64,000 bases of DNA from Phlebopus portentosus (GCA_037892935.1 JAYXKI010000006.1:1364001-1428000); one strand, 5' to 3'. Shown: positions 14,146-25,714, numbered from the stretch's first letter. A program made the numbers and translations. Notes: a model not told the origin generated them from the letters alone.

Positions 14146-15661
14146 ATGTCCAGGTCACCCCTCGAAGGTATAAATGTAATCGAGGTATTCTCGGAATCTC
14201 ATTATAAACGAATGTATACCAACATGCTCTCGTAGTTCGCCGGCCTCGCACCAGGCCCCTTTGCGGGAATGATCCTCGCCGACTTCGGCGCGTCTGTAAC
14301 CCGAATCGACCGTGTCGGGCAGTCCACCTCTACAGACGTCCTCAGTCGCGGGAAGCGATCCATTTCCATAGACGCGAAGGTCCCGGCAGGACGAGAGCTC
14401 CTGCTCAGACTCATCGCAAAAGCAGATGTGTTGATTGATCCTTTCAGGCCTGGTGTACTTGAGAAGCTGGGTCTTGGGCCTGATGTTTTCTTGAATGAGG
14501 ATACAGGGAGGAATAAGGGAGTGATTTATGCGAGACTTTATGGGTAAGCTCGTTTCCGTCTGGCTTGCTTTGGTTTCAAACCTCTCTCTTTTAGATTTAC
14601 TCGGACTGGTATTTATGCATGGCTACTTCCTTGCTCATGACCTAATTCGAATTGTCATAAGGTCCGTGGAGAGACATGGCAGGTACGCAAGAGATGCTAT
14701 AGGGTTCTCGTATGATTGAATACTGATATTTGCAATGTGTAGGTCATGATATCAACTACCTTGCTCTTAGTGGAGTTCTCGCTGTAAATCATTCGTTTAT
14801 ATATTACTTTCCGCGATCTCTTGACGGGACTCTCGCAGATGCTTCCAGGACAAGACAAACCGACCTTCCCCTTGAATCTGCTAGCCGACTTCGCCGGAGG
14901 TGGGCTAACCTGTGCCTTTGGTATCCTTCTTGCCCTCCAATCCCGAAACGCAACAGGAAAGGGGCAAGTAGTCGAAACAGATATGGTCTCTGGCGCTCGA
15001 TACGTTGGCTCATTCCCTCTACTGCACTATCTCATTCCGAACAACCCGACGTTCGGGAATGGTAAGGGGAAGGAGAACGGGAGAGGAACGAAGTTACTTG
15101 ATGGAGGTGCACCGTTTTATAACGTGTATACGTGCAAGGATGGGAGGTGGATGTCTGTTGGATGCCTTGAACCGCAATTCTTCAATGCGTTTATCGGGAC
15201 ATTCGTTGAGGCACTCTCAAAAGCGTATTTGGAAGAGCAGGGCGAATGGAGGCCAACCATGGAAATGCGGACGGATGAAAAGGATTGGGCTCGCCTTCGG
15301 GCTTTCCTTGAGCAGGGTTTCAAGACGAAGTCGAGAGACGAATGGGCCGAGGTGTTCCATGGTAAATCCAGAAACGTGATGGTTCTGATCAACTTCGAGC
15401 TCAAGCCTTTGTGTTATAGGAACGGACGCCTGCTGTGTACCCGTGTTATCCCCAGAAGAGGCAGCAAAGGCAGCAGGCTCTTCTATACCCTCCCCTCATC
15501 CTTTCCTATCTCAAACTCCGACCTATTCGCCGAGGGAATTTGATGTTCTGAAGCCAGGACAACACTCGGAAGATATTTTGAACGAATTGCGTATTTCCGG
15601 AGAAGAATTGATTACACTGTATCGCTCTGGCGCCGTAGGGAAAGCTGAAGCAAAACTGTAA
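14146..15661 (+). CDS. Class III CoA-transferase family protein, alpha-methylacyl-CoA racemase type
   Basis: The family inverts 2-methyl branched acyl-CoA esters so that they can enter beta-oxidation, in peroxisomes or mitochondria. The start [13 protein letters not shown] leads through an intron at about 14185 into [19 protein letters not shown], the standard N-terminus. [11 protein letters not shown] and [15 protein letters not shown] follow. The two catalytic residues of racemases are visible: His in [11 protein letters not shown] and Asp in [28 protein letters not shown] and the C-terminal [14 protein letters not shown] are also typical. There are five or so introns, including short ones near 14545, 14663 and 15362. 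Substrate specificity within CaiB/BaiF proteins cannot be read from sequence, so a related CoA-transferase remains possible. Confidence 0.9.
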
Positions 15662-15872
15662 CCCGTTGTTGTATTATAATGGAATGAATACGTATTTTAC
15701 TGGATTTTTATGGTATGGTATGGCGAGAGTTGAGCCATTTGAGCCGGCGATTCCCGAGAAAAGTAAACAGCAGTTTCCCGACCCGTGCCAATCCGAAGCG
15801 CGACATCACCAACTTCAAGCCATCCTTCCTCTTCTCTCTTCTCGACTTGACCAACGCGAGAAACCAGACGCC

Positions 15873-16529
15873 ATGCAGCGCGCACTCACCGCACTCCGCC
15901 CACTCGCACGTAACCAAGCGCGTAGCCTCCCTTCGCGCGCTGTCGCGCTGCGCTCTTTCAGCACGACCCCACGCGCTCTCGCCGGGGACCACCACACCCC
16001 CGTCCCCTCTCCTCAGTTCTACGGGCCTGATAACACCCCTCCTGAGCGTATCCCGACGGACGAGGAGCAGGCTACGGGACTCGAGCGGATCCAGCTCCTT
16101 GGAAAGATGGAGGGAATTGACGTCTTTGACATGCGTGCTCTGGATTCGAGTCGTCTGGGCACGATGGCTGACCCGATTAAGGTTCCTACGTTCGTAAGTT
16201 TTTTTGTTTGTTTATCTTGCTGAGAGACAAATGTCTGATTGGTTTTGTGTTGTTTGTGTGTCGGTGTTTTCCGTGGATTTCGTGGTTGCGTATGTCGTTA
16301 GTTCCCTGAACGCCTGATCGGATGCACGGGTTCGCCTGCCGACTCTCATGATATCGTCTGGATTGCCGCTAACACCGCAAGTCCAAGGCATCGCTGCACA
16401 GAATGCGGCTCTGGTGTGTTTCTCTCCTACACTTACTATCCAAACATCCATCCTTCTGACCACCTGAACTTGCTTTTAGTCTACACCCTCGACTACCAGG
16501 GTACGGAAGAGGATGCGCACTCGCACTGA
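15873..16529 (+). CDS. COX4: Cytochrome c oxidase subunit 4 (Vb family)
   Basis: This is a nuclear-encoded structural subunit of mitochondrial complex IV that binds zinc. The start MQRALTALRPLARNQARSL is a strong presequence, followed by the usual processing region (LRSFSTTPRALAGDH). The mature part has GLERIQLLGKMEGIDVFDM and, after an intron with donor at 16195, FPERLIGCTGSPADSHDIVW. The zinc-binding residues follow in HRCTECGSVYTLDY, split by a second intron. Length and motif order match the family, and it ends TEEDAHSH at 16529. A pyrimidine-rich leader precedes the ATG. Its 3' end faces the phosphomannose isomerase gene. Confidence 0.95.
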
Positions 16530-16937
16530 AGCAGTCCATCTTATGTTCTCCGCAACGAATGCGCACCATTTCATTATTCAAGCAAACAAAGCCGAAGCGG
16601 GTGTGAGTGTGGGTGTGGGTGGAATACACTATCAAAGACCTGCCAAGCAACGCTCAAAATACTACGTGCTGTACGAGACTACGTAGTCAAGTTGCATTCT
16701 AATTTAAATCATGGCCTTTCCTTCCGCAAAAGCATGGCGCACACTGAGATCGTTCGTCAAGATACTAACGTGAAGGTTATCTATTACCTTTATCAGAGAA
16801 GAAAAACGTTTTGCTGGAATATTGTCTATGAAAGATGTTCTCTTTGATACAAGCTCATCTACAAGCAATAAGTTCTTAACTTTCTTCTAGCCGTGCTGGT
16901 TGTGAGTGTTCTATTTCTGATACCCAATAGGACGTGT
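16530..16937. other. Convergent intergenic region
   Basis: It separates the 3' ends of COX4 and the phosphomannose isomerase gene. A GT-rich run (about 16598-16622) is a short simple repeat. No gene is supported. Confidence 0.4.
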
Positions 16938-18438
16938 TCAGAGGTCACGAAGGGAAGGAGGCCTTGGTTCGACGAACGCTCGATAAACCTGCAAACTTTC
17001 CGTAGCGGAAAACGTCACAGGCGTCCTCGCACCAACGAAGAACACTCTCCCCTCGCTCAGCTCCTCGCCCGTCCCGCCTTCTCCTTCACCCTCCCATGTA
17101 ACCCGCCCCCTCCCCTTCGTAACAATAAAGATACTCGGGCCATTAAGTCCTTCGTGCTTGATGCTCCCGTTTTTGTCAGCCTCCACGCGCACGACGGCGA
17201 ATTCGGGGATAGGCGGGTCATAGACCAAAGATTCGGCCTTGACGTCGGCGAATGGGTCGGCGGGTGCACCGAATGGCTGTGGAGTGATGGTGTGTTTGCT
17301 CGCTTCGGAGGAGGTGTAGGTGAGCGTTGAGATCAGGTTCGGCACGTCCCGTAGCTTGGGAGTTAGACCTGCGCGGATGACGTTGTCCGAGGCGGCCATC
17401 GTTTCGACGATGTCTAGCGATTTAGAAATAAAGTGGGTGAGTATGAATTTTACTAGAGAAGTTGGTAATGTACGAACCTCCGGAGACGTACGCGTGAGGC
17501 TCTCCAGCACCGAGGAATATAGCTTCTCCTGGTTGGAGTTTCAGGCAATTCAGCATAAATGCGCAGAAAACGCCAATATCTCCAGGGAACTGGCTTTCAA
17601 GGCGGAGCACTAGGTCCTTCACTCCTCTCTCCTCAGGCTTCTCTCTCCCCCTTTAAACCTCTCAACCAACTTTGTCAATTCCTCTTTGAACTTCTCTTCG
17701 GGCGCGGTCATTAATGCAGAGAACAATTCTTTCAATGCAGCTCTCTCATTAGGCCCGGAGGGCGTACGTGAGTTGGATATAGACATGAATTGCGAGAGGG
17801 CGGTTGCCGGGATGAGGCAGGCGAACTCGGGCGTGCTGGAGATGAATGTGGCGATCTGAAGAAGAGGGAGAAATCCACAGAGGGCGGTAAATGGTGTTAG
17901 CGCAATAGCCATCTCAGGCTTATGGTTAGGATCTATACAGAATTCTCGTTGAGATTTAACTGTTCGAGTATGCCGGATGAAATTCATGAACCTTTGTAAA
18001 TATTGGGCAATTCAGTATGCAGGTTCTCCGCGGTCTGTTTGTCAGGATGAGTCTGTATGCTGAGTGCCTTCTCGATGGCAAGGATCTTGAATAAGAAGGG
18101 AATGTCCCCGTTCTGTGCGTGGAACTTCATGATGATCTCGTCGCCTATGAGTGAAGGATTAGCAGCTAGGTGCTCCGCGAGCGTGGTACCATCTAGAAGA
18201 CGCGATGGAGACGATGGATGTGTGCCCATCCACAACTGCAAACGGCCATTTCTTGTCAGATTTGTTTGTGGCCACGAGAAACCCAAGAGCTCACCTCTGC
18301 GTAGGGCGCATCCTCGTCAAGTGTGAAGCCTGGTGCGCGCGCAGCATTCGCGAACTGCGCGACTTTGGACTTTAACCCCACTTTCCCCCAGTCATACTTT
18401 TGTGTTGTAGGCACAATTGGGAACACTGGCGTTGTCAT
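16938..18438 (-). CDS. PMI40: Mannose-6-phosphate isomerase, type I
   Basis: The enzyme interconverts fructose-6-phosphate and mannose-6-phosphate in the cytosol and feeds GDP-mannose for cell wall and glycosylation. The start MTTPVFPIVPTTQKYDWGK is typical (the YDWGK motif). Zinc ligands are visible: Gln and His in SIQTHPDK, Glu in DPNHKPEMAIAL and His in AGEPHAYVSG. The active-site Arg lies in NVIRAGLTPKLRDVPNL. The protein ends EPRPPSLRDL at 16938. At least four introns are present (near 18290, 17985, 17620 and 17450). Length and motif order match the fungal enzyme, and no key residue is missing. Confidence 0.95.
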
Positions 18439-18890
18439 GATGGTCTATCGGGAAACGATCTATGTAGAAAAGTGATTTTGTTTGATAGTGACGTGGATGA
18501 AGGGAGAAGAGTGAAATGGATAATTGAGTACATTATTATAATCATTATTTCTATGGCTTCACAAACAGATCTATCTTCTTTACGCACACGTCGATCATCT
18601 CACCCCTTTTCTGGTCTTGCTTGAACAAGTACCACCATCATCCTCAGCTTGTTCAGCTTCGGCATTTTCGCCGCAAGCTGGAGAGTCGCAAACTGGATCT
18701 CAGATATCACAAAAATGTCTGACATGTTGCAGTTAGTCTGGCTCGAGATGGTTCCGCCAGTCAGCCTCCGGCGGCCTTAATTCTGGGACCATCTTCTGTT
18801 GTCTCGCGACCATCACCATCTCTTCTCGCGTCTGCCCTTGTATCCAGAACATACATTATCTCGGCTGTCTGTTCTCAGGAAACTAGCCTC
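18439..18890. promoter_or_regulatory. Divergent intergenic region
   Basis: It carries the promoters of the phosphomannose isomerase gene (minus) and the KEN-box protein gene (plus). An AT-rich patch lies at 18528-18552. No conserved element could be named. Confidence 0.4.
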
Positions 18891-20585
18891 ATGTCAAGCG
18901 GCCGTATGTCAAGAAGACGCTCTTTGCCTGCGTCTAACGACAACCGCGACAACACACCCCGACATGTAATTGACAAAACACTAGCGCGGAATGCTCCAAG
19001 TCAATTTAAGTCACTTCACGGAAATTCGCCTCCACGGGTTTTCATCAAACCGAAGTCGGGTTCTTCTCAGACTAGGACTGGTTCAAATGACAAGCTTGCG
19101 CGAAGAGCGTCACTCATAGCTGTCCCGACAAACCAGCAGTGCAACAACCGACGGGTTTCGTTCACGTTAAGTAAACCTATGCATGCTCCTCGACGATCGA
19201 CTTCTCTTCACCACACAGCCATAAATTCAATGAACATACCTGCTTCAAAGCTTCCGCGGTCATCCACTCTCATGCGCCATGCATCTGCCGGGCCAGTCGC
19301 TAATCGTGGGGTGGATGCGGATGTCGGCCACTTCATTCAATCGTCGGTATGTAACAGAAAAGATAGGACCGCACCCACGAAAGCAACGAGTGCATCAGCG
19401 CCACTGTCACCCAAGAACAAAGAGAATGAACCGTCTACTCTACTTTCTTCAGAAAGAACGTCGGGGAAACACACACAGCCAAGGCCAAAGCGTACTTTCA
19501 CTCGGAGGCAGTCTCCTCTTGTTCCAGATGAATTGAGACAAGATGAGTCTCCCCCGCGCAAGGTCTTCCTGCTACCCAAGGTTGATGAGAATGTCCCAAA
19601 ACCTCCTGTTCCACGCCGATCGTCTCTCCGGCCAGCTCCACCTCAGTTGAAGAGTGACACAACACCGAAGAAGCAAACCAACATACCGTCTTTACCAACA
19701 ATAATAATGAAGCATACGCCGACAAAGGTGACCTCAGCTCAGCATCTATTTGACGTGGAAATCATGAAGATGTCTACAGGGTCGTCCGGATCTGGGATTC
19801 GTCAAGTAGATACAATCGAGCTCGCCCCGAAGCGCAAGTCGAAACCTAGACCCTTTTTGCTACCTCCAACTTCTGCAGCACTTGCTTCTTTGACCTCTCT
19901 AAGCAGCATTCTGTCTCTACCATCTCAAGTACTAAAGCACACTCCACTTGGGGCTCAGTCTTCTAACTCTCCTTCCTCCTCTCCGTGCTTATCAAAAGCG
20001 CGCATGAAGACGATATGGACTATGCTTGATGAAATGAAGCTCATCCGCTCAGGGGGTCTACTTTCGGATGCAGATGCTCTTGCTCCTGAATCTGGGGTGT
20101 GCGTCGTTCCGTTATGCAAGCGCTTACGGAACGGCATAAATGAAAGCGGGTCGCCTGTGGATGCGGTCTTGAGAAGAACACCCGCTCGCTCCTCTTCTAC
20201 TCCGTATCACTTAGTAGCCTCTTCGGCCCGCCGTTCCCGTCTCGAAACACCCAGTGTAGTCCCTCCAGTCCCAAGCATTTCATACGCTCTGGCCCACGCT
20301 CGGGCGGAGTGGAGAAACCATCCCGCCGAAGATCCTCTTAGAAAAACAAATGACGGTGAGAAGTACAATTGGACGCTCGTAGATGTGAAGATGCCTCAGC
20401 GTCTTCGGCGTCGGTCGACATTGGGGAAACCGATGATTTCAGCAGGGTACGGCGTGAGCATAACAACGCGCGATACAATGACGGCTCGGAAACCTTCGCT
20501 TCTTACAAGGGCGCAGACGATGGTAAAGCTAAAGTTCTCGGGCTCGAAGAGAGTCGTGGGACGCGGCGATCCTATGTGGACCTGA
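18891..20585 (+). CDS. Basic, disordered Ser/Pro-rich protein with a KEN box, unrecognised
   Basis: A single uninterrupted frame of 564 codons, unusual here because most neighbours have many introns. The protein is basic, low in hydrophobic residues and rich in Ser, Pro, Arg and Lys, so mostly disordered. A KEN box (PLSPKNKENEPS, about residue 178) resembles the degron read by the anaphase-promoting complex. At least five RRxS-type sites (RRRSLP, RRASL, RRSTS, RRSSL, RRRST) fit basophilic kinases. One short segment could fold: ARMKTIWTMLDEMKLIRSG near residue 380. I know no family for it. A cell-cycle-regulated or cytoskeletal role is only a guess from the motifs. Confidence 0.7.
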   Translation: MSSGRMSRRRSLPASNDNRDNTPRHVIDKTLARNAPSQFKSLHGNSPPRVFIKPKSGSSQTRTGSNDKLARRASLIAVPTNQQCNNRRVSFTLSKPMHAPRRSTSLHHTAINSMNIPASKLPRSSTLMRHASAGPVANRGVDADVGHFIQSSVCNRKDRTAPTKATSASAPLSPKNKENEPSTLLSSERTSGKHTQPRPKRTFTRRQSPLVPDELRQDESPPRKVFLLPKVDENVPKPPVPRRSSLRPAPPQLKSDTTPKKQTNIPSLPTIIMKHTPTKVTSAQHLFDVEIMKMSTGSSGSGIRQVDTIELAPKRKSKPRPFLLPPTSAALASLTSLSSILSLPSQVLKHTPLGAQSSNSPSSSPCLSKARMKTIWTMLDEMKLIRSGGLLSDADALAPESGVCVVPLCKRLRNGINESGSPVDAVLRRTPARSSSTPYHLVASSARRSRLETPSVVPPVPSISYALAHARAEWRNHPAEDPLRKTNDGEKYNWTLVDVKMPQRLRRRSTLGKPMISAGYGVSITTRDTMTARKPSLLTRAQTMVKLKFSGSKRVVGRGDPMWT

Positions 20586-21783
20586 TATTTTGATTCTTAC
20601 TTCTATTGTATCTGAGTACTTGAGTTCCTTTGGTCGTCGCTCTTGTTGTTCGCTCATATGGTAGAAGACTGAAGAGTGTTCGTTCCTGATGGGCCTGTGG
20701 AGGTCGTTGCTATCCGATCGTAAAGCGACCCGGCATGTTGTACGTTACATTAGCAGGGTAATTGGAGCACATTCTGACGATTTGGCACGTTACGACGATA
20801 GGTTCGATTCTTTCTGTACTCTGTTATTTGATGTAATTTTCCACCGTGATAATTTACGTGTTTCATTTCTTTACTTTCTGTGTTGGATTGCTAGTTTAGC
20901 CGTACCGTGTGCTGACTGAATAGGACGAATCCCGTGACCAGAAACAGCCTTATTTTGGCCGAACAGAACAACGGTCCCGCTTGGTGTTCGACAACCATGA
21001 CACTGGATGCCACAATTAATGCTGCCAAATACCTTGTCGGACACTAAGTTCTTTGAACGTTCAGCATCGGTCGTCGTCAATTTATGACATCGCGATTCTG
21101 GCTGACGGTATCGAGAACTCCTGAGTACGGGTTTCCGAAAAGGCCAGGAATTGCTCCTTCACAATCTTCTGATCGCACGTTCTGTTAATGAACGGGCGAC
21201 AATCCTCCGAGTGGGCGATCTCGCTCTATGATTCCGATGATTGGGGGCAACGATCATAGAGGTCGCCACATTCTCTCGCATTCTCCGTCCTTGACGACGC
21301 GGACCTTATATCTCAGGCACCTCGACATGGTAGCGTAGGTAGCGGTCTGGTGGAGTGCTTTCTTTGAATCCCTCCAAGCTCTTTCTCCGAGCACATGGCG
21401 TCGGGCTGGCAACAGGCGGAGGACGACGAAGCATTATTGCGTCCGGACATGCTCCTTTCTGGATTCGTCTTCTAGCCCTCACGCGTCGGACAAGTGTCCC
21501 CATGCTAATTTCCGGCAAACTTAGAACAGGCAACGGAGGAGACATATAAAGCTCTCCCTTCCACGGCTGCTTTGTTCTCTTCACTCGTTTCGTTGCCCAT
21601 TCGCTTTCTTTTCATTTCTTGTTCGTCTTTCTTCTTACCTTCAGTCGTTGAACGGCACCCTACCCTTTTGAACCTTTTTGCTTCTCGGCCTGGTGTCCGC
21701 ATTCCATTCATTCAACCTACTCACGTTCGCTCTTATCCAGCGCACACTGTCATTCGTTATTTGACGACGCCGGCACCGTCATC
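20586..21783. other. Long intergenic region with the promoter of the secreted protein gene
   Basis: About 1.2 kb without a convincing gene. Frames on either strand here lack protein-like composition. The right end is a promoter: a TATA box at 21545 and then a CT-rich leader (about 21570-21660) before the ATG at 21784. Confidence 0.5.
21545..21550 (+). promoter_or_regulatory. TATA box of the secreted protein gene
   Basis: TATAAA lies 239 bp upstream of the ATG and is followed by a pyrimidine-rich stretch, as in highly expressed fungal genes. Confidence 0.5.
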
Positions 21784-24258
21784 ATGTTGAACAAGCAGTT
21801 TGTGTCTATCATCACTATCACACTTTCTGTACTCTCCGTGACTGATCAAGCACTCGGTCGCTATCGATGGCTTGAGCGGGACAACAAGCCAATACTCCTC
21901 CATCCACGCCGTTTCGGCCAGCAAAATCCGGATGTGCTCACCCGGTTGGGCTCAGCTTGCGATGGCTCGGTCTGCGGCGTGCTTTCAGGTCAGGGGCCCT
22001 CGACATTGCTCGCTGCTGCTGGCGAATGCACTCAGCAAGATTTGGCTGATGACATCATTGGTACGGCTGTCTGGTCTATGGAAAGAGTGACTAAAGCTAA
22101 AGGTTCTCGCATTTAGATGCTGCCCAGCAATTTGACGACACGACGAAGGCTAACATGATAGCTCTCGCTGTCGAATTCCGGCAGGTCGAAAAGAACACGC
22201 CTCCCGTATGCAATTTCGAAATTTCTGGAGATGATGTTGCCAATTTCTAAACGTAATGTATCTTACAGGATTTTACCACGAACCCGCCGACAAACCGAAA
22301 CTCCGTCTTCTGCCAGAATGCACCGAGAAACGCGGAGCTGAATGACCTTGTGCAAGCGCAGGACCCGGCTAACGACCCAAACGTCTTCTTTGACCCGGCA
22401 CTGGGAGCAAGTGTTACGTTGGGTAGCCAAGCTAACACGTTTCCCTTCGGAACCTCTGGATCTACTGGGACTGGATCCACGGATGCTTCAGCATCAGTTA
22501 GCGATTCCTTAGCGGCCTCGCCTACTGCTATTTCTGCAGTAGTGACTGAACGTTCTGAGGATACTGATGACGAGCAATGCGTACGTCTAACATTTGTCAA
22601 GTATTACATCCTGTTCTGAGGCTATTAATAGAGTATTGTAACCGTCACCGTATCGTCGGACGCTGTGGCTACCTCTGCGGCAGATTCTTCTGCGACCGTT
22701 ACTGTTGACGTTACGGACTCGGCTGCTGTTCCCACAAGCACGGCTTCCGCCTCCGACATTGGCGACTTCGGTTCCTGCACTGTTCCTGAAATCGAGTTTG
22801 GCACTGGCTTCGACGGACGGACTGAGACCAGCTTCGAACCTGTCGACAAAGGTAGGCTTTATACAGTATCGAGCAGACAACCCGGAAGTTATTCACCGTT
22901 TTATTCAAATGTCTAGCTTCGTTCAACCACGACTCTGCTCAGAACATCAACATCATCACGCAATTCATTTGTGACTCCCTCACGAACACCTGCGGTGCTG
23001 ATCAGACAGCAAAGGACACTTGCGCGACTGCTCAAGCCGCGGCATCTGCAGCGGCCACAGGAACTGGTGCTCAGGTTTGTGATGTACTCAGAAGAGTATA
23101 TTTGATTCTAAACCTCTCATCGTAGGCTGACGCGTTCAACGCTGCTTTTGGTATCACAACCGACTTCACTTCAGTCGCTGCTGTCGACAACCAGGGCAAC
23201 ATCGTTTCTGGTACCGGGTCGGACGCTGCTTCATCCGATGCATCTGCGTCTGCGACTGATGCTGCGGCTGACTCCGACGCAACTGCGACAGCCAGTACCA
23301 CTGACTCTGCGAGCACTGCAGCCAGCTCAAGCACGACTGGCTCGGATACATCAAGCTCGGACATCGGGGACTTTGGCTCCTGCTCCGTCCCTGAAATTGA
23401 ATTCGGTGTTGGTTTCGACGGCAGGAAGGAGACTAGCTTCCAGCCCGTTGACAAAGGTGAACATAGGACACCATCTTGCTGCATTCATAATTACTCATGC
23501 GCGCCGTTTCATTTATCAGCTTCATTTAACCACGGATCAGCTCAGGCCATTAACATCATCACGCAGTTCATCTGTGATACTCTGACAAACTCTTGCGGCG
23601 CTGACCAGACTGCGAAAGACACTTGCGCAAGTGCTCAGACTGCGGCGGAGGCAGCTACCGCAAAGACCGGTGCACAGGTAAATTTTGACTTAATCTTAGA
23701 AGGTTCTATCCTCTAATTGTTTTCTCAGGCGGACGCATTCAATGCAGCATTCGGTATCACTACGGACTTCGCGTCTGTGGCCGCAGTTGATGACCAAGGA
23801 AATGTTGTTGCGGGTACCGGCTCGGGGACTTCAGACAATGCAGCGAGTGACGCATCGTCGTCTACCGCTGTTGCTTCGACTACGGCAGCTGCTACCACAG
23901 CAGCAGCCTCCGCTACTGCCGCCGCTTCTGATGACACAGGCTCCGGAGACAACCTTCAGACTTTCACTGGAAACCTTGGCGCCACTGCTCCTACCGTGAC
24001 TGCTCTTGGTGATGGAAGCTTCCAGGTCACTGGTAACTCTGCATTCAACAGCCTCCAGAACGCTCTCGTCCGTTCTTGGTATGTTTACCCTCAAATCTTC
24101 TAGTCCTCGCTCGAGCTAATTCGGGTCATAATAGTGATGTGCAGAACAATCAGTGCGCTAATGCTGCGAACTCTTCAGGCAACCAGGGTGACCTGACTGT
24201 CGCGAACTGCAATGAGCAACAACAGCAATGCATCAGTCAGGCGCAGTCGGCTGCTTAG
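21784..24258 (+). CDS. Secreted protein with a duplicated Cys-containing module
   Basis: The start MLNKQFVSIITITLSVLSV is a signal peptide, probably cut after DQALG. The mature N-terminal part has several Cys. Two copies of a ~150-residue module follow, each with DIGDFGSC, PEIEFG, FDGR.ETSF, INIITQFICD, CGADQTAKDTCA and QADAFNAAFGITTDF, separated by Ser/Thr/Ala-rich linkers likely to be O-glycosylated. The C-terminal domain ends with a Cys-rich segment (VQNNQCANAANSSG). There are about eight introns, and those in the two modules lie at the same places (VDK/ASFN and GAQ/ADAFN). Similar proteins are frequent in mushrooms and sometimes carry misleading names; their function is unknown to me. Cell wall or extracellular location is inferred. 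Confidence 0.85.
22755..23963 (+). repeat. Tandem ~604-bp duplication within the secreted protein gene
   Basis: Unit 1 starts at 22755 and unit 2 at 23360. Three anchors agree on the period: the DIGDFGSC codons are 605 nt apart, the SFNH exon starts (22917, 23521) 604 nt apart and the ADAFN exon starts (23126, 23729) 603 nt apart. Each unit carries two introns at matching sites. Confidence 0.85.
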
Positions 24259-24910
24259 AACTAATGCACCATTAAAAGCTGGTCTGGTATCTTTGCATTA
24301 TGAAGCGTGTACGTAGCTGGAGCTATAGACACAATGTTAATGCTTGTTCTCCATTTGGATGGTTGGGTTTTCTTTTCTTAGGCGTCGGATTGACTCTGTT
24401 TGCTGGATACCACTTTTAATTATTTTACTGTCATGAACCTCCGACTGTATTTTATATTGGGTGGATTTTGTATTTTCTCTCGGTCCAATGGTAATTTGGG
24501 CAACAAACGTGCCGTTTTACATTCGAAGCGCTGCGGCTACGAGGAAAGGCTGTTATTGGGTGCAATAGATGCCAAGAAATGTAAGATGGCTTTTTTACTT
24601 GGAGACAACCCGTCCATAGATATTCAGTAGCTTTCACGAGACTATTGGTTAGCCAGGCTTTTCAATTGAAGCCAATGACAACGTTGAGCAATAAAACGCT
24701 ATACAGAAGTTTGGAGGGAAGTATCACACACGATAAATAGTATGAAGTACAAGACGCAGTCAATATGATATCAGTCCGAAACAGAATAAGCCCGAATGGT
24801 TGACCTGTTACGCGGTAGCAATGCCGCAGAGGGTGTCAGACATGCTCTACAAGGATCATGGATTCCACCGACTTCGGTGTGACCTGTGAAGAACGCGGAA
24901 GCTTTATAAA
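24259..24910. other. Convergent intergenic region
   Basis: It lies between the 3' ends of the secreted protein gene and the PPxY protein gene and is AT-rich. Short frames in it have no protein-like features. Confidence 0.4.
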
Positions 24911-25363
24911 TTATAGCATCGTGGGTTGAGCGCCACGAATAAGGGTGCGTCCGTCATCAAGTGTCTGAGTGATGATTGGGCTAGCAGCCGGGCGGAAGCG
25001 GTGCTCCTTTGAATAGCTATTTGCAGAGATGCGCAGGTGAGTTTTCAGCGACAAAACGTTGTCAAATGCTACGTACGAAGTCGAATACACGATTCCAGAG
25101 CGTCGTACGCCGAAGGCATTAAGAATGACGACAGTGAACCACAGAGAGACGACGGCGACCGCGAAATAGAGCGCAAATTTCTTCCAATGTTGCTTATACC
25201 GCGAGAAGAAGGCCATCATCCTTGCAGATGGACCCTCACGCTGGTCGTTAGCGTGTTGTTCAATGTCGACGTCGTCTGGTTTCGGGGTCTCGTATGCAGG
25301 TGGCGCTTCAAGCGGTACGGCATTCGAATTGTCAATAGACATGTTTGATCTAGGTTCAGCCAT
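24911..25363 (-). CDS. Small single-pass membrane protein with a PPxY motif
   Basis: A 150-codon frame with ATG at 25363 and TAA at 24911. The N-terminal ~58 residues are polar and acidic and contain EAPPAYETP, a PPxY motif (residues 21-24) of the kind bound by WW domains of Nedd4/Rsp5 ubiquitin ligases. A basic patch (RYKQHWKK) precedes one hydrophobic helix (FALYFAVAVVSLWFTVVIL, about residues 62-80). A ~65-residue polar tail follows. No Cys or catalytic motif is seen. Topology with the PPxY in the cytosol is likely from the flanking charges. It is divergent from the amino acid permease gene, with 351 bp between starts. The function is unknown; a Rsp5 adaptor role is a hypothesis. Confidence 0.7.
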   Translation of the reverse strand: MAEPRSNMSIDNSNAVPLEAPPAYETPKPDDVDIEQHANDQREGPSARMMAFFSRYKQHWKKFALYFAVAVVSLWFTVVILNAFGVRRSGIVYSTSYVAFDNVLSLKTHLRISANSYSKEHRFRPAASPIITQTLDDGRTLIRGAQPTML

Positions 25364-25714
25364 AGATTAGAAGGTCACTTTAAAGAAGTCGAGAAGGCGT
25401 TTATCGGCTTGCAAAGTCTACGGGTTTCGAGTCGAAGTGTCTTTCCCACCTCGAAGTCAACAACCCAAGCCACGACACGTGCACGTGACTGTTGTCGATC
25501 TCGCGCCGATCGGTGTCACAACGCGCCATCTCTGAGTGAAATGGCGCTAAGTCTGAAACCATGGCACTCTGACTGACTGATGTTCCTCCGTTTGTTCATT
25601 CATTCATAAGGCGTCTATTCTGACTGTGTGAGCATTACGGTATTCTGTCAGCGCCGCTATCATGTAGAGCCACAGTCTCCCTTCAACCTCCACCCCCATC
25701 ACCTTCTCCTGAGC
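25364..25714. promoter_or_regulatory. Divergent promoter, PPxY protein / amino acid permease
   Basis: 351 bp between two start codons. It contains CACGTGCACGTG-like sequence (about 25477-25488), two overlapping palindromic CACGTG E-boxes of the type bound by bHLH factors such as Cbf1. Which gene they serve is unknown. Confidence 0.5.

Noticed and set aside
22247..23952. Minus-strand Val/Ala/Glu-rich frames
   Set aside because: Antisense to the Ser/Thr/Ala linkers of the secreted protein.
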